In this document: positions 1 through 21,546 of the stretch, in pieces
How the letters are laid out: every line of letters begins with the position of its first letter
How positions within the stretch are numbered: the stretch's first letter is position 1
From: Doris montereyensis
Lineage: Eukaryota; Mollusca; Gastropoda; Nudibranchia; Dorididae
Direction of reading: 5' to 3'
Assembly (NCBI GenBank): GCA_037039925.1
Contig: JAXRKP010000431.1
Coordinates: 219,501 to 283,500, forward strand
DNA: 64,000 bases
The notes under the pieces: model-generated
The model's input: the letters and a program-made list of their open reading frames with translations, nothing else
Databases searched by the model: none
What the model was told of the DNA's origin: nothing
Made by a program: the position numbers and the translations under genes

Positions 1-2
1 TG

Positions 3-862
3 TCATTGGAGGAGCGCAAATTTCTTATGGGGGTCTTTTTACGTAAAAGTTCAGTTAGGTACGTAGGTCCAGAATCATTGAGGTATTTGTATGTCAATGT
101 GGCAATTTTATATTCAATTCTTTGCTTCACGGAAAGTCAGTGGAGGGATTGGAGAAGTGAAGTATACTAGAGTGCCAACTATAACATCAGTGCGGCTGGT
201 CACTTTTGTTTGATGCATGTCTGTTAAAAATGTTCTTTATGTCACTAAAAATTCTCTTTAATTTTGATAAAAATCCTTAGTTCATTGAATAAAAATAAAT
301 ATTGTTTGTTCCAGTGATGGCTAACAAGAATCTGTTGTGATCATGTTTTGTCTTCTAGTGGATGGTTGTTTTACTGTTAAATGTAGTTAAACTGATGTTA
401 CAGTGGCTGTGTTGATGAAATAATGGAAATTTGGGATATTCCATCACACCATGACCAACCAATCAAAATACACAGGAGGTGTAATTTTTATACAAATGGG
501 TCATTTTTGTTATACAGTCTATTTTAATTTTAGATATATATATCTTCTAATGACATAAGATGATTTATTGACACAAATAGGTTCCTTTCTTTACATAACT
601 TCTTCTTTTGGCCTTTAGGTACCCACTCTCTCTCTATACAGATATTTTTAGGTGTACCAAGAAATAATGAAATTACACGAGGCCTACTTTATTGATGTCT
701 GTATTTTAACTGATTGCTGGTGTTTCAATGATCCATTGTTGCAGGAACAATTATTTCAGCTAGATTTAGGTATGTTTGACAAGATTTTTATAACTGTTAA
801 TAATGTGAAGATTTTATTTGTTTTTATCTACTTGTGTCCTCAATGTGGATTTCTTTCGTCAG
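3..862. other. Intron (start of window to first visible VTI1B exon)
   Basis: The first visible VTI1B exon begins with an acceptor at 861-862, so this stretch should be intron. An open frame of 56 codons at 3-170 (+) and one from 652 that runs into the exon resemble no family I know and are probably chance. Nothing else is recognised. Confidence 0.5.
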
Positions 863-9308
<8,446 letters not shown>

Positions 9309-11597
9309 CTTGGTACAGCTCTAAATAACATTATCATTGAACTATGCATATATAACTATGTGACATCACATATATATGTATGTATATAAATATATTTATA
9401 TATATATTGTTATAATTCATACATATTTCAGCAATGTGAACAATTCAATCTTGGCCTTGTTTATATATTCTATTGTTTGCTTATTGATAGTAATTGTTAT
9501 CTTCCCAAAAATCGGACCATTTGGTATAGCAGCCATACAATGAATTGTTGGCACTTTGGTTCTTTTTCTTTGTTTTATTTTTGTTCATTCTGCTTTTTAA
9601 AAAAAAATAATTTTGTCCCCCGATGGCAGTAAGGCACATTAACATTGAAATCTGCAGGAGGTATTGTCGTGTTGTGGTAAATTTAATTAATCATAATATT
9701 TCCTTGATTGTTGGGTATTTTCTTTGCCTGTGCCATCATCTTTTCTCCTGAAATATTCACCTTTCTTATATGAATATTTTATGACAATTTTCCTAATGTT
9801 GTGGTCGAAAAACCCTGAATTTCATTATTTATGCTTTAAAGTGGAAGGGGACTGGTTTGTGCAATTTAGATTCTTTTTCTTTATCATGGTATTCATGACG
9901 ACAGTTTTTTTGCCTTTCTTTGTGTGTTAGGATTCACATTCAATTTACCTCTATTTGTGTGTTACAATTCACATCCTGTGGTGAATAAAATAAAGTTTAG
10001 CACATGGCCTGACAGTTGATATAATTAATCAAATTTGCATCACTTAATGTGAGTAAAGTTAGCTTAGAACCCAACATGATGGATGGATGAAAAAATTGTT
10101 GACACAGTAGATGGATTTTAATGTCAGGGTGAACATGGATGAGTGAATAAAAGAAAGATATACTGAAGACTTGATTTAGATTTAAATACATGAAAAATAT
10201 ATAAATTACAGTTGTGATAGTTTGATTGAATGAAGAGAAAGAATGTCAGTCAGCCTTCTTCGTCTTAGTTAAATCTATCAGCTATAAAACATTATAATGT
10301 AAGTGAAACTTTTAAAATATAAGTGATTGATTAGTGTCTTGTAATAAAAAAAAAAATTCTTCTCTTACTTATTTCACTTTCTGATGTTTTTTTTCTTACA
10401 CAAAATAGTGGAAACTTTAATTTACTGTACCTTATTTTTTTACCCAAATCTTTTCTTCTTTCCTTTCTTCTTTCCTTAATTTTCTTTACGTTGTCCCGTC
10501 TCATTCTGCGCTAATTTTGTCATCCTTCTTCTGTTTCTTCCTATTCTTTGCCATTTCATTAAGAGACAAAACAGATTATGCATATATATGGTATGGACAC
10601 AATGTGATTATGTGCCTTCTTACACACTCCTTAAACGTTAAGTGTTGGAGAGAGGGTAATTTATACTGCTTGATTTTTAACATGCGAATCAACCGAGTCT
10701 TTGGAGGTTTGAAAATAGCCTCAATATCCATGATGTAAATGAAAAGGATATTGATTTTCAAGTGTTCACTCCAAGAAATCACTGAATGTGTTTAAACTCA
10801 AATCAAAAGTTGCCTTAGGGTTAAAACCGCTTTCAGAACTAAATAAAGTGAAATGACTTGCCTGAACTGAGTTTTTGAATATTAGTTTGCTGCAAATTTC
10901 TTTTATTGCTATTATATTTACATTGCATATTATATTTGCTGTTTAATTCAAATACTCGTCTGTGTATTACTGATGTAAACATTTTCTTAGCCCATGAAAT
11001 ATGTGTCGATATTGAGATAATGTATATTTCAAATATTTATATGTTTTAAGAATTATTGGTGGATGAATGAAGCACAACAATAGTTCTTAATGTATAATAT
11101 AAATAAATTGTCCTTAGTAGTTTTGTTTGGCAGACTCAAAGAAATTTTGAATGCGTGTGTAATGGACATGTACAACACCCTCACTCACCCTTAGATTTTC
11201 TATTCACTGTGATAAACAAGTAACAGTAACAGTGTATTAGTATGATTCAGTGCCAAAAGGTGCCCTCCAAAAATAGGTATGAATAAATAAGAAGAAAGAA
11301 AACAAAGTAAATGTAGGATATAGTTACATTCATTTTCTTCCTCTTTTCTAAATTTTCAACTTCACTTCAAGGTGAGACAAACATTAACTCCTTAAATAAA
11401 AAATAATCAAAGAAAATGTATTGAGAAGTACATTTTGACTTGTTTCTCAATATTTCTGATTTAATCTACATGTTGAGACAGAAGCGTGCAGGTGTTTGAT
11501 TTGATGAGTTTTTATCAATAAAGTTACTTTATTTCAGTGTATTGTCACTTGAGACACTGAGACACATTTTTTTGGTATTTTCAATCCTTTATAAATG

Positions 11598-11600
<3 letters not shown>
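9309..11600. other. VTI1B 3' UTR and intergenic AT-rich DNA
   Basis: After the VTI1B stop the sequence is AT-rich with short T and A runs. AATAAA occurs near 9984 and elsewhere. Small open frames here resemble nothing known. No repeat or RNA gene is recognised. Confidence 0.6.

Positions 11601-11681
<81 letters not shown>
11601..11681. repeat. (TA)n microsatellite, about 80 bp
   Basis: Pure AT dinucleotide run, directly next to the left end of MITE family A copy 2. Confidence 0.97.
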
Positions 11682-11682
<1 letters not shown>

Positions 11683-11689
11683 TATCAAT

Positions 11690-11980
11690 CAACGGTGAAA
11701 GTTGCAAACCGTCCAATTTTGGATGTTTTGAGAAAATCAAAGAAAATGATGCTACACATTTTAATCTATTTTCACAGACATACACAATGTGCAAGTGTCA
11801 AAAACGAGAGCCAATAGGGATACACGGATTGCTCATATTATTAATATACAGATTTCTATTGGTTCTTGTGCCACAGAATCCAACTAAACGAAGCATTAGG
11901 GGCTTCCTAATGTTAAAAATGAAAAAGAATAAGATATTACTAATTTTAGACTTACACGGTTTGCGACTTTCATGTTGATA
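11690..11980 (+). mobile_element. MITE family A, copy 2 (about 285 bp)
   Basis: The left end is CAACGGTGAAAGTTGCAAAC. The right end is CACGGTTTGCGACTTTCATG followed by TTGATATA, the inverse of the left end. The interior is shared with the 4685, 21547 and 56858 copies, including the GGATGTTTTGAGAAAATCAA block and CACAGAATCCAACTAAACGA. Confidence 0.85.
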
Positions 11981-12434
11981 TATAAAAAAACCTCATTTGG
12001 CAGTACTTAATCCTACCTTAAGACAGAAATAAGTTCGGATACTATTCCTGCAGATTGTTAAATATAGATGCTATTGTCATACAGTCACTTCCTGAATAAA
12101 ATGTCATCGAGTTGTTTCCATCTATTCAGTTGTTCTGTTACTTTAACTTTAGTTGATTGTTGGCATTTATCTATTTATACATTAGATAACTTGCTTTTTT
12201 TTTTCTTTTGGGAGAATTCTTTGTTTAGTATGAAAACTTATATTTCATTGTTGATATTATCTAAATGGACTCAAAAACAGCAAAACTAAAGTTGCCAGTT
12301 CTACCTACTAAAATAGATTCCCTCCCCCACACCCAAACACCACTGCCATTGAGACTGAGACAGTGAAATCAAGGCGACTTGAGTCACGGAATAAGCTCAA
12401 GAATGTTCAAAGCAAAATTCCTTCAATGCCCTCT

Positions 12435-12703
12435 TGGCCTATAGAGCCAGAGTTTATCCTGGTTTCTTTAATAGCATAAAGCGGAAAAGGAGACAATCAT
12501 CACTTCCTGGCCAGGACGCGTCTGACATAGGTTTTTACTCCCAAGCTATTGCTTGTACCCATTCGCACCTGGGTAGAGTGGGGAAATGCGTGTTAAGTGT
12601 CTTTCCCAAGGAACACAACGTCGAATCTGGCTTTGCTAGGATTCGAACTTAGGACCCCATGTTCCTCAATTCAGTAGCTTAACCGCTCGGCCATCGATGC
12701 CAC
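12435..12703 (-). mobile_element. tRNA-derived SINE
   Basis: Read on the minus strand, the head starts near 12702 with GGCATCGATGGCCGAGCGGT, an A-box-like block, followed about 45 bases later by AAGTTCGAATCCTAG, a B-box-like block. These are internal RNA polymerase III promoter elements of tRNA type. The body (CACCTGGGTAGAGTGGGGAA on the plus strand) is shared with copies at 15818, 31560, 41990 and 44935. Confidence 0.75.
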
Positions 12704-13856
12704 TTGCTCAACAATGTAGCATTTAAAAATAACCAATTCTTGAAATAGACACTTTTTGGCACTGAGTCATACACACACACACACAACACACATATATGTA
12801 AGTATATTATATTAATAATCTTACAAAACAGGACCAATGATTGGCATTCGGATGATTAGTGTGATGATGTCACTGAATGAAGAAAACAATAGTTTTCATT
12901 GTGAAAATGCGGCATTCTCAATCTCATCCTTATCATTATCAGAGGACTGGAACAATTCAATGTTGTCAAAATTGTACATGGTTGGACAATGATAACTAAT
13001 TGCTTATCCTTTGTAAAGTATTATTGTGTGCAAATGTAATACATACATATTATAAATATTTATGTACTTTTGTAATTAAAATTCTCATCAAGTTGTATGT
13101 GTTGGCCGTTTTTTTCCATTAATGAATACATGATACTGATACATGAATATTATGAATGAGTAAGCGCCTGGTACTTACTTACTGCCACTAACTTCTTTTT
13201 TCCCTTTGCTTTTCATCAACACTCAGTTAAGGTAAATCAGTTTATAATGATATTTTTTTCTATCGCGCTATAAGTATAAGCCTTACACAATCATGTCTGG
13301 ATAACCCAGACTTTGATAATCCGGATGCCTCGATAATCCAAAGAGATGAGCTGGGGATTGATTTTTTTCTTCTTTATTTGTACACAATAAATCCAAAAAT
13401 TCAAGATTCCGGATCTGAACACCTAATTCTAAAAATAAGTTACCACAATATAGAGAGTTCATGTTTTGATAAGCCAAACACTCAGCTGTTCGAGATAGTC
13501 TTATCAGTCTGCTAACGGCATCAATGTTATCCGACTCGACTTTCCAAGCACCACTTTAGTCATACAATTTAGCAATTTTCTCTGTCTCTGTTTTCTCTCG
13601 TCCTTAGGGCTCAAAGAGGGTGGACGCCGAATCGTCAAGCGGGCGTTTTTTAGGCATCTTTTTGATGACGATAGATTTGATTTACTATAGTATGTGTGAG
13701 TCACGCTTGAGTGGGGGCGTTGCGGAATCGTCATGCTATTGTTAATGACGCACCAAAAGAAGGCGGCGACAGTGCACTTCCTGCTGCAATAAAATTTCAG
13801 TCGTCAATCGTCTACTTGCCGCTAGTGTGTAGTGTGTTCATTCATTTCTGTGCAAA

Positions 13857-14012
13857 ATGGATACCGAAACGTTGATACAGGCAGTTGAAAAAAGAAAATG
13901 TCTTTATGACAAGACGGATGAAAATTACAGCAACAGGAATTTTATTAATGCTGAGTGGGGAAAAGTTGGAAACAAATTCATGTATGGTACAACCTTTTCC
14001 AACAAGCATTGA
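13857..14012 (+). CDS. MADF-domain-like open frame, 51 residues (partial or broken)
   Basis: ATG at 13857 gives MDTETLIQAVEKRKCLYDKT, then YSNRNFINAEWGKVGNKF, and stops at 14010. The pattern L-I-x-x-V-x-x-x-x-x-L-Y-D followed by a W in the next helix is the first half of a MADF (Myb/SANT-like) DNA-binding domain. The C-terminal half is missing, so this is either a fragment or a first exon ending at a GTATGG donor near 13980. It is too short for the track's cut-off. MADF proteins occur as host regulators and in Harbinger-type transposons; I cannot tell which this was. Confidence 0.5.
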   Translation: MDTETLIQAVEKRKCLYDKTDENYSNRNFINAEWGKVGNKFMYGTTFSNKH

Positions 14013-14370
14013 AATGTTAATGGTTTCATTCTGATGTAACGGATACATCTTTCCTCATCTCTTAATATTTCAGCCATCTGGTGGTGGTATTCGCCATATA
14101 TATTTTGCCTTTAATTAATTCTATGCACCCAATATCGACACCGATTTCATCGCCTTTTTGTAACCAGTTTAACATTAACCACTGAAAAATACCTTTCTCC
14201 TCATCCATCGTCTTGAGTTCAACTGACTAGTCGTCGCGTAAACGGGTCATCAAAAAACGGCAAGGAAAATGACAGCAAAGCGCTTCCACTCTGTTTGAGC
14301 CCTTAGTCTTGATGTTCTTTTTCTCTATTTTCTTCTTCTGCCGCGGTGTATATTGTGTGTAAGCAAGAAA

Positions 14371-14692
14371 CCCGAGGCACATGTCAAAGAGAACGAGAGC
14401 AAAAGAGAGAGAGTTCTGGGCAGTGATGAACAGCATCGTAGTGCTCTGTGCCCCATAAAATGCACTAAGCCTTCATTACTGTTTAAAGGGGGAGGCCTTT
14501 CGTTGAAACGATGTGTCACTGATCGGCAATCCCGAGGCACAGGTCAAAGAGAACGAGAGCAAAAGAGAGAGAGTTCTGGCCAGTGATGAACAGCATCGTA
14601 GTGCTCTGTGCCCCATAAAATGCACTAAGCCTTCATTACTGTTTAAAGGGGAGGCCTTTCGTTGATTCACGATGTGTCACTGATCGGCAATT
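14371..14692. repeat. 160-bp tandem duplication (two units)
   Basis: CCCGAGGCACATGTCAAAGA at 14371 recurs at 14531 (with ACAGG for ACATG). The two units match almost base for base through the CCTTTCGTTGA and GATCGGCAAT blocks. It lies inside the pogo-like element. Confidence 0.9.
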
Positions 14693-14949
14693 GAACAATC
14701 CGGATGTCTCAATAATCAGGACAAATTGCTCGAAACGAAAGTGTTCAGACTATTGAGACATGACTAACATCACTGAAATCTTTCTCCGCTTATGCATAAT
14801 AAGGATCCACATGTTTGTATTATCATACAGTTCACATGTTATGCAGTTTTACTATTGAGTGAATTCAATCATTATCAGTGATATCACTATCAGTCTGACT
14901 ATCTCCCTCATCAATGACTAGCATCTCTCGACAGATCCACAGTGGAAAG

Positions 14950-15185
14950 CATTGACTGGAGGTATCACAAGCTACAGGGGACAAAAAGTACAATGTTTTG
15001 CCTCATGTCATACTACTAGCTTGGCCATACCATTTAGCAGTGCCAGTAGTGACAGAGTTTTCAGCATAATCAGAAAAAAACAGGACCGATTTTAGAGGGA
15101 GAATGAGTGCAAGTACTGTAAGTAGTGTGAGCACTCTTCAAAGCCTGATGGTGAGGAAATAGAAAGAAGGTGTCTGCTTTCATCA
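14950..15185 (+). pseudogene. hAT-like transposase C-terminal fragment
   Basis: Plus-strand translation gives LAIPFSSASSDRVFSIIRKK, then QDRF, a stop or frame slip, and RGRMSASTVSSVSTLQSLMV. This resembles the hAT dimerisation tail, whose consensus is roughly PHSNAxxERxFSxVxxxKxxxR followed by a leucine-rich helix. The rest of the transposase is absent. Confidence 0.6.
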
Positions 15186-15817
15186 TACCTTTGCCAAGAA
15201 ACTGCTGAAAAGTTTCAAATCTGCAACTAACAGAGTTCTCACCGGGAATCGGTGTTAAAAATCAGATGCCCTGTATGTAGTTGTAAATATTTCATGTCTT
15301 TATTTTTCATGGAAACTTTGTACCTTTCTTTTGTTGACATGATGGATTGCTGTGACATGGGTAACAAAAATTGTAGAAAGTTGTTTTTTTACAAGGTAAG
15401 TTGGTTATCATTGTGTTTTCTTGTTATTAGGACATGATCAGTTTTTAAGATAGGCAATGGTACATGTAATAAGTGAATTCAGTAAATTTGTGCAGTGTAA
15501 GTGAATACAGCAAATTTGTGCAGTGTAGAGTTTTTCACTGAAAAAAACATTCAAATCTCATTACTTTTTGTCTACTATACTATAAACATTCTTACCTTGG
15601 GTTGGCAAGTCGGATATTAATGATGCCTCCTATGGGGCTCTAAGGTATCTGTATCAAATCTAATTATTCCTCACATTACCTTTACCAGTATGTTTACAAG
15701 ATTTTAATTTATTCTAGATGTAAATACTTTGTAAATCAAACAAGTTGTATGGACTGGATATTTTAAATAATGACAAACAAAATATCATTAAAATTTCAAA
15801 ATTTCTCTTTTGAAGGG

Positions 15818-16082
15818 ATTAGCGTCTACACCTAATGGTAAGGCTACAAGATTTCACAATATGAGGTCATGGGTTTGAATTCTGACAATGTCAGATCCAA
15901 CATTGTGTTCCTTTGAGCTAATAATATAATTCCCCAAAACAACCCATGTGCAAGAGGGTACTAGTACAAGCATCAGCTGGGAAGTAAAATAAAATCGTGT
16001 CTCATCCAGAAGGCAACATACTATCATTAGTATCATCAATATCACCCCAATCAACGCTATAGAAACCTGGATAAGTTATAGG
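15818..16082 (+). mobile_element. tRNA-derived SINE, plus orientation
   Basis: The head has TAGCGTCTACACCTAATGGT (A-box-like) and GGTCATGGGTTTGAATTCTG (B-box-like). The body, including CATCAGCTGGGAAGTAAAAT and AGAAACCTGGATAAGTTATA, is the reverse complement of the SINE at 12435. Confidence 0.7.
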
Positions 16083-16116
16083 TCTATGGGCTTTAGCAGC
16101 TTTAAGAACTTGTATA

Positions 16117-16952
16117 CACTCAAACCTCATTATATTGCGCCACCCCCCCCCATACCGCTAACTTTTCACCTTTGAACGGTTCTGACATTATACAAAAACA
16201 ATGAAATACTTTCTTATACCGCCATCCACCAATGATCTGGCATTAACAATCCTTAATAACCATTGTAAAATACAACTTGTTTTACTACCATTACCATCGT
16301 GCATGAGCACCTCATTTTCCCGAAGTGATGCAAGCTGGTAAAAGTAGAATTTAGTTTGGCTTGGTCACAGATCACAGCGTCAAACACACTATATAGTACT
16401 CTTACAGCTATGACACCGACTCTAGTGACACATGACTTCCTCTTTATGGGAAAGAGACTACTAAAGGTTTGGAGGCAACGCTTGAGTTTGTTATTCTCTG
16501 CTTAGACCTAGGCCAGTCGAATGAAGAGTAGCATCAAGATAGGCCTGGTTGCGTTATCCTGACAATAGCTTGGCAGGGTAGGCATGGCTATGATTGATAG
16601 GGCCCAACTGAGTGGCGAGAATTAGGCTTCACAGCAGTGTCATCCGTAATCTAGGCGAATTTATTTTGAGTTGAGGATGTGTCTATTGATATTATTGTTC
16701 TAATTTTTAGATTACGAAAGAGACTGGGTGATCCTACTAAATGTATGTGTATAAATATCACCATTTAATACTACAACTACAATAGCCGGTTCCCATGCAG
16801 TAGGCCAACATTGTTTTGTCACTGTCAGTGACCATTTTTTATATTTGATTAGTCAGCACTGAAAAAGGGTGTTTTTTGGTCATAACGCCATTCCCTTTAT
16901 AATGCTAAGTTACCACTGGCACAACAGTTGGCAGTGTAACGAGATTTGAGAG
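16117..16952. mobile_element. Pogo-like non-autonomous element, 836 bp
   Basis: The ends are CACTCAAACCTCATTATATT and, inverted, CTCTCAAATCTCGTTACACT, each next to TA (16115-16116 and 16953-16954), as expected for TA-targeting Tc1/mariner/pogo elements. The interior shows no transposase. C9 at about 16142-16150 is the only notable run. Confidence 0.7.
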
Positions 16953-17447
16953 TATTTTACCTTAGAGGAGAAAGAGAATGAGGGAAATGTCTAATTTTTC
17001 CGTGTGTTGAAGTCGAATACATAAAATTTAAAACTGAAACAATAAAATAATTGTCTTTGACAAGGTAAATCATAAAGGAAGAATGACTGTAACTCAGAAT
17101 TATTAGAAGTTCCATTTTATTTTCATTGGTTTAGGTTGGGGTTATTTTTTTCAGTTGGAAGAGGAAAATAGAATGAATGAACACGAAAATTATTGAATAA
17201 TTCAATAATCAACCATTATAGAATACATCAAAATGTCATATCGCAATCACAAGGCATGTATACCCTGTATTTCACAGCTATCACAGTGGCAATGAAATGC
17301 ATCATCAAATGTCACCACATCCAAAAAATACAGTTTTTAACCCTTCTGTTAACCTCTTTGAAAATGAAATTGGTAAAAGGGACCCATTTAAAATAATAAG
17401 TATACATCTACCCATACAAAGTAAGTAAATTTGAAGAAAAAAGAAAG

Positions 17448-17910
17448 CTTATCGATGGTGTCAGGCATTAACCGGCTTAGTCCGAAATTTCCAATTTTAA
17501 GAAAAATAGCAACACATCTTCACAGAAACTGAAGCTACACTGTGCAATATTAATAATAACAGAAGACATTATCCTATAAAAATGCTTCAAAACTACGTTT
17601 TATCATATCGACCAAGCTGAGCCTTCATTTTTTATATCGGTACAAAACAGCCAATTCAGTTTTCAACTGAATGGGTTAGTCAAGGCATAAATGGCTGAGT
17701 GCTTCACTTTCTTTTGTCTCAAAAACGGCCAAAGTCTACGAAGTTAAAATGAATTAAAAAAATAATGAATCCATTGGTAAACATCCCATTCATCTCAATA
17801 TTATGATTTAAAACCAATTTTCAAGAGAATTATTTAGTTTTTTGTCTCTCCTGTAAAATAAATGCTTTTCAATTTGGGTGGTTTGTGCCCGACACCATCA
17901 TTATGTTGTT
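17448..17910 (+). mobile_element. MITE family B, copy 1 (about 460 bp)
   Basis: The left end TATCGATGGTGTCAGGCATT and the right end GTGCCCGACACCATCATTAT form terminal inverted repeats. The interior (AACGGCCAAAGTCTACGAAG, CATCCCATTCATCTCAATAT, GTCTCTCCTGTAAAATAAAT) matches the 49792 copy when that one is inverted. Confidence 0.8.
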
Positions 17911-18954
17911 TTCAGTTCACATGGTAAATGAAAAGTAATAATACATAATTAAAGCTACAATTTTTTTTTATACAGAATCTGCATTAAGAAAATATACTGG
18001 CAGGCAATGGAACCCCCACCCCCAATTGAAAAGAATATCATAAGAATTTTAATCAAATCATTCAAATGTCAAACGGGAAAAAAACCAACTTTTTTTCCTT
18101 TATGACTAGCAAGTTACAAATTTTCCTTGTATAATTATAAATACTAATAATATTCATATTATTGTCAAACGAAATATATTGTGCAAGGATAAAATTACAA
18201 AGGCAGCTTTGAAATATTTCGCATCCAGACTTCAATAAAGACATTGTCCATAGTTCTTCTTGCTCTTTTTGTTTGTTTTGTTGTACAGTTTGGTCCAACA
18301 TGAATGTATGATATAATGCATATCAAGCAATATTGTCAGTGTCAGCAGAAATCTGAAAAGATCAATCTGAATGTCGCATTAAAAAGAAATGACAAAAATA
18401 TTCTGCACAGTTAGAGAAATGTAGAGGGACACGAATCAGAGGCATTGCAAATTTCTATCATTATCAGGAATTGCAACTGAGTATGAAATGTGCACCAAAG
18501 ACGATATTATAGGAACTCGAATGTCTCTTATGATTTTATTTAAGATACTACAAAACATATAATAAATGAATGTCGTTGCAGTCAAGTAACAAAGGAACAA
18601 AAATCTGATTGGAAATAAGAGAACGATGAGCTGTTCACAACAGAAAAAATAATGGATAAGAATATTGAAGAAAGTGCAATTGAAAAATGATAAGAAAACA
18701 TAACTGTACGGTCTGGATAAACATGTCATGAACACTATTTGTGCGTTGGGTTCTATACTAATTAACCCCCGAGTTCAATGTTTTTCTTTGATTGCCAATT
18801 TGTACGTATATGGTACATGTACCAAGAATCTGCCTGATTTTTATACAGGCATCTCTAAAGGAGCTGGTGGTTTGCACGTCAAGGATACCGACAGGCCCCA
18901 AAACCTTTACATTAAACTTGACCAGGGGCTGGTGATTAATTCGTTGAAGGAAAC
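17911..18954. other. Intergenic, nothing recognised
   Basis: AT-rich DNA with short open frames on both strands (longest 99 codons, 18436-18735 minus) that resemble no known family. Confidence 0.5.
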
Positions 18955-19135
18955 AAAATTTATAAGGACTTTGTAGGAAGCAAAATTTATAAGGACTTTG
19001 TAGGAAACAAAATTTATAAGGACTTTGTAGGAAGCAAAATTTATAAGGACTTTGTAGGAAGCAAAATTTATAAGGACTTTGTAGGAAGCAAAATTTATAA
19101 GGACTGTAGGAAACAAAATTTACAAGGAATTTGTC
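18950..19135. repeat. 27-bp tandem repeat, about six or seven units
   Basis: The unit is GGAAGCAAAATTTATAAGGA followed by CTTTGTA. The period is a multiple of three, so the minus strand reads an open NFASYKVLI repeat; I treat that as an artefact. Confidence 0.93.
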
Positions 19136-20029
19136 TGTTCACACATTTTATTGGTACGTTTTTGCAGACCCTTCCCTTAGAGTGACAAAAGAATATTCGT
19201 AAACATAGGCTTCCTTCTAGATTATGACTCCTACTACTCCCAGAGACAATTGAGGATGACAAGTGCATAGTGTTAAGAAGGATTACATTTTGCTCCATGC
19301 ATAAGTCTGACTGATCTATTTCTGGAGACGCTGACTTTGCTGGTCGATATAAAGAACACTAGCCAACAATTCTGTTGTGTTTACTCGATTGACATTGACA
19401 TCTCCAAAGGGGATAAAAAAATAATAACAACCAAAAAAAGTTCCCTTGTTATGGTGAAGGGTCGGTCCTCTGTATGGATGGGAAGACATTCTGAATTCTG
19501 GGCATCACGCTTTGCTACCTTGCAACCAAAAGCTTAACTACAATTCTGTTTACTCTTCACATTGTCTTCCAAACCACCAATCCTCTCTAGCTCTGAAATT
19601 TAGTCAGTATTAAACGTCTGGAGTTTTCTCCTTGTCACAACGTTTACTCTCAAATAATAATAGTTTGTCAGGATTCCCATCTTCTCAAAATGTCTCACAT
19701 TCAAAGGGAAATGTGTACAGCAGCTAGCACATTTCTCCTTATCTCTTCTATCTTCATGAATGATGCAGTTAGCAGTTATTATAATTCATATCAGCTTTTT
19801 TTTTATCCTTTTTGAATAAAGCAAGCAGTGTTTAAAACTTTTGACTTTGACTGTAGCCTTACATCTGTTGAAATTCGATGGTGTAAAACTTCTTTGTACA
19901 GATGCTTAATATATTTGATTTTTTAAATTCCTTAAACATTAGATATTAGGATATAGGGTTGATTGAAGACATCAATGTTGTCTTCAGGTCTATTTCTCAA
20001 GTTATTTCTTGTGGATTTTCACAAGAGTG

Positions 20030-20275
20030 CAACAGTTTTCAAATTATTCCACAACAGATAAGGAGAGAGAGAAACAAAAGATAGAGGGAGGGAAGAGAGA
20101 CAGAGAGAGAGAGAGAGGACAGAAAGAGACAGGAGAGAGAGGGAAGGAGGTGAGAGTGAGAGAATAGACAAATACAAAAATAGAGAAAGAGACCGAGACT
20201 ACTATCAGACGGACAAATAAAGAGAGAAAAGAAAACAGAGAAGAGAGATACTATATCAGTCCAGATAGCGGAGAG
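20030..20275. repeat. Imperfect GA-rich low-complexity tract
   Basis: A purine-rich stretch of AGAGAGA, GGGAGG and AAAGA blocks; the open frame opposite it is low complexity. Confidence 0.8.
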
Positions 20276-20561
20276 ACTGCTGACATCAACATTCATTTTA
20301 AACACCTATATCTATATAATAATACATAAAATATCAATACCAATCCCATCAAAGTGGCCAAGCAACATTTTCAAAAATCGTTTTTGTCTTAAAAGTATTC
20401 TACACATTATACATCTATAAAAATGTTAGAGTTGAAACTTATTCTGACTGAGTAATAAACTGTGAAAAACAAAACAGCCAAATCCATATAATGGAACAAT
20501 CACTCTCATCAAACCAGACATGTGATCGTAACTGTCTCAATCAGCATATAGGAGCTTTGAC

Positions 20562-20700
20562 AAGAGTGAAAGTACTGGATGCGTTATGCAATTTTGTCGC
20601 CACGACTGGCATATGGCAATGGCTGGTTTGATAAGAGTGAAAGTACTGGACATGTTACTCAATTTTGTAGCTTAGACTGGCGTATGGCAAGGTGTGTCAT
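20562..20700. repeat. Tandem duplication, about 72-bp period
   Basis: AAGAGTGAAAGTACTGGATG occurs near 20562 and AAGAGTGAAAGTACTGGACA near 20633. Each is followed by GTTA, CAATTTTGT and GACTGGC.TATGGCAA. Confidence 0.75.
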
Positions 20701-21546
20701 TGGTGTCTTCATTATTAAGTCTCACTTGGATCATCTAGTTTAATCAAACTTGTACTGATCAAACAATTCCATTTAAACTCATCGGTTTAACCCGGCTGCA
20801 CACTAGACAGCCCGCTATGTTAAGCCCCGCCATCCGCTAACTGCTTCCCATTGTTCTAGCCGGCCAAACCTGGCTGCGGGTAACATCTCTTTTAACGATC
20901 AAATTGGCTTAGCAAACCTATTTTTGTTATTTATTTTAAGTGCTATTTTTCTAGAAAGCTGCTTGGTCTGTTTAAGCCTCCTTCTGATGCTAAAGGTCAT
21001 GATCCTAATGCAAAGCTTGTCGATTGTATTTTTAGCTACTGTACTGCCTAAACAATTGTCTACGTTTTTTTATGTGTTTCCTACTTTTGTTTTTATTTTT
21101 ATCCTCAATTTTGTCATAATGGTCTGTTACAATAGTGACACGGAGAGAGAAAAATCCTTTTCCTAACGCCACCCATCAGAAACACACGAGAAGCTTAGAA
21201 GATGTAAACGCACCATGGCGCTCTGGTTGCGGGGAAATTGAATCTAGATCAGCCTCTTCCGGTCGGGAAATCTACACACTAATCGGTTGAGAACTCTTCT
21301 TACAACTGTTCTATACATTTCTATGTTCCAATTCAAATTTTACTCTTTCAAGGTATATGCTGCTTGGTACCATGTTTTAACACTTATTTATCTCCATCAT
21401 TCATTGTTGGGCTATATGCCTGTCTGTCTATCTCTGTGGCCCTCTACAATTCAACCATCCGTTGTTTTGTTTCTTTTAATTCTATACATTTCATGCTTAT
21501 CAAAATTGCAGAAATGACTTAAAGGAGAGAACAAGAACAAACACAC

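Larger units (their letters stand above)
13291..14760. mobile_element. Pogo/Tigger-like non-autonomous DNA element, copy 1 (about 1.47 kb)
   Basis: The left end is TCATGTCTGGATAACCCAGA with repeated GATAATCC words; the right end GACTATTGAGACATGACTAA is its rough inverse. Subterminal DNA (CTCGATAATCCAAAGAGATG and GGATCTGAACACCTAATT) recurs inverted in the 24033-24864 element, so the two are one family in opposite orientation. The interior carries a MADF-type open frame (13857-14012) and a 160-bp tandem duplication (14371-14692). No transposase is visible. Confidence 0.65.

Noticed and set aside
3..170. Possible VTI1B upstream exon at window start
   Set aside because: The translation does not resemble the N-terminal helix of VTI1B and lacks a convincing donor.
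12640..12703. Free-standing tRNA gene
   Set aside because: A- and B-box-like blocks exist but no cloverleaf folds cleanly and the body continues as a dispersed repeat, so it is a SINE head.
18436..18735. 99-residue hydrophobic minus-strand frame
   Set aside because: T-rich strand gives F/L/I/S-rich translation; no domain or neighbour support.
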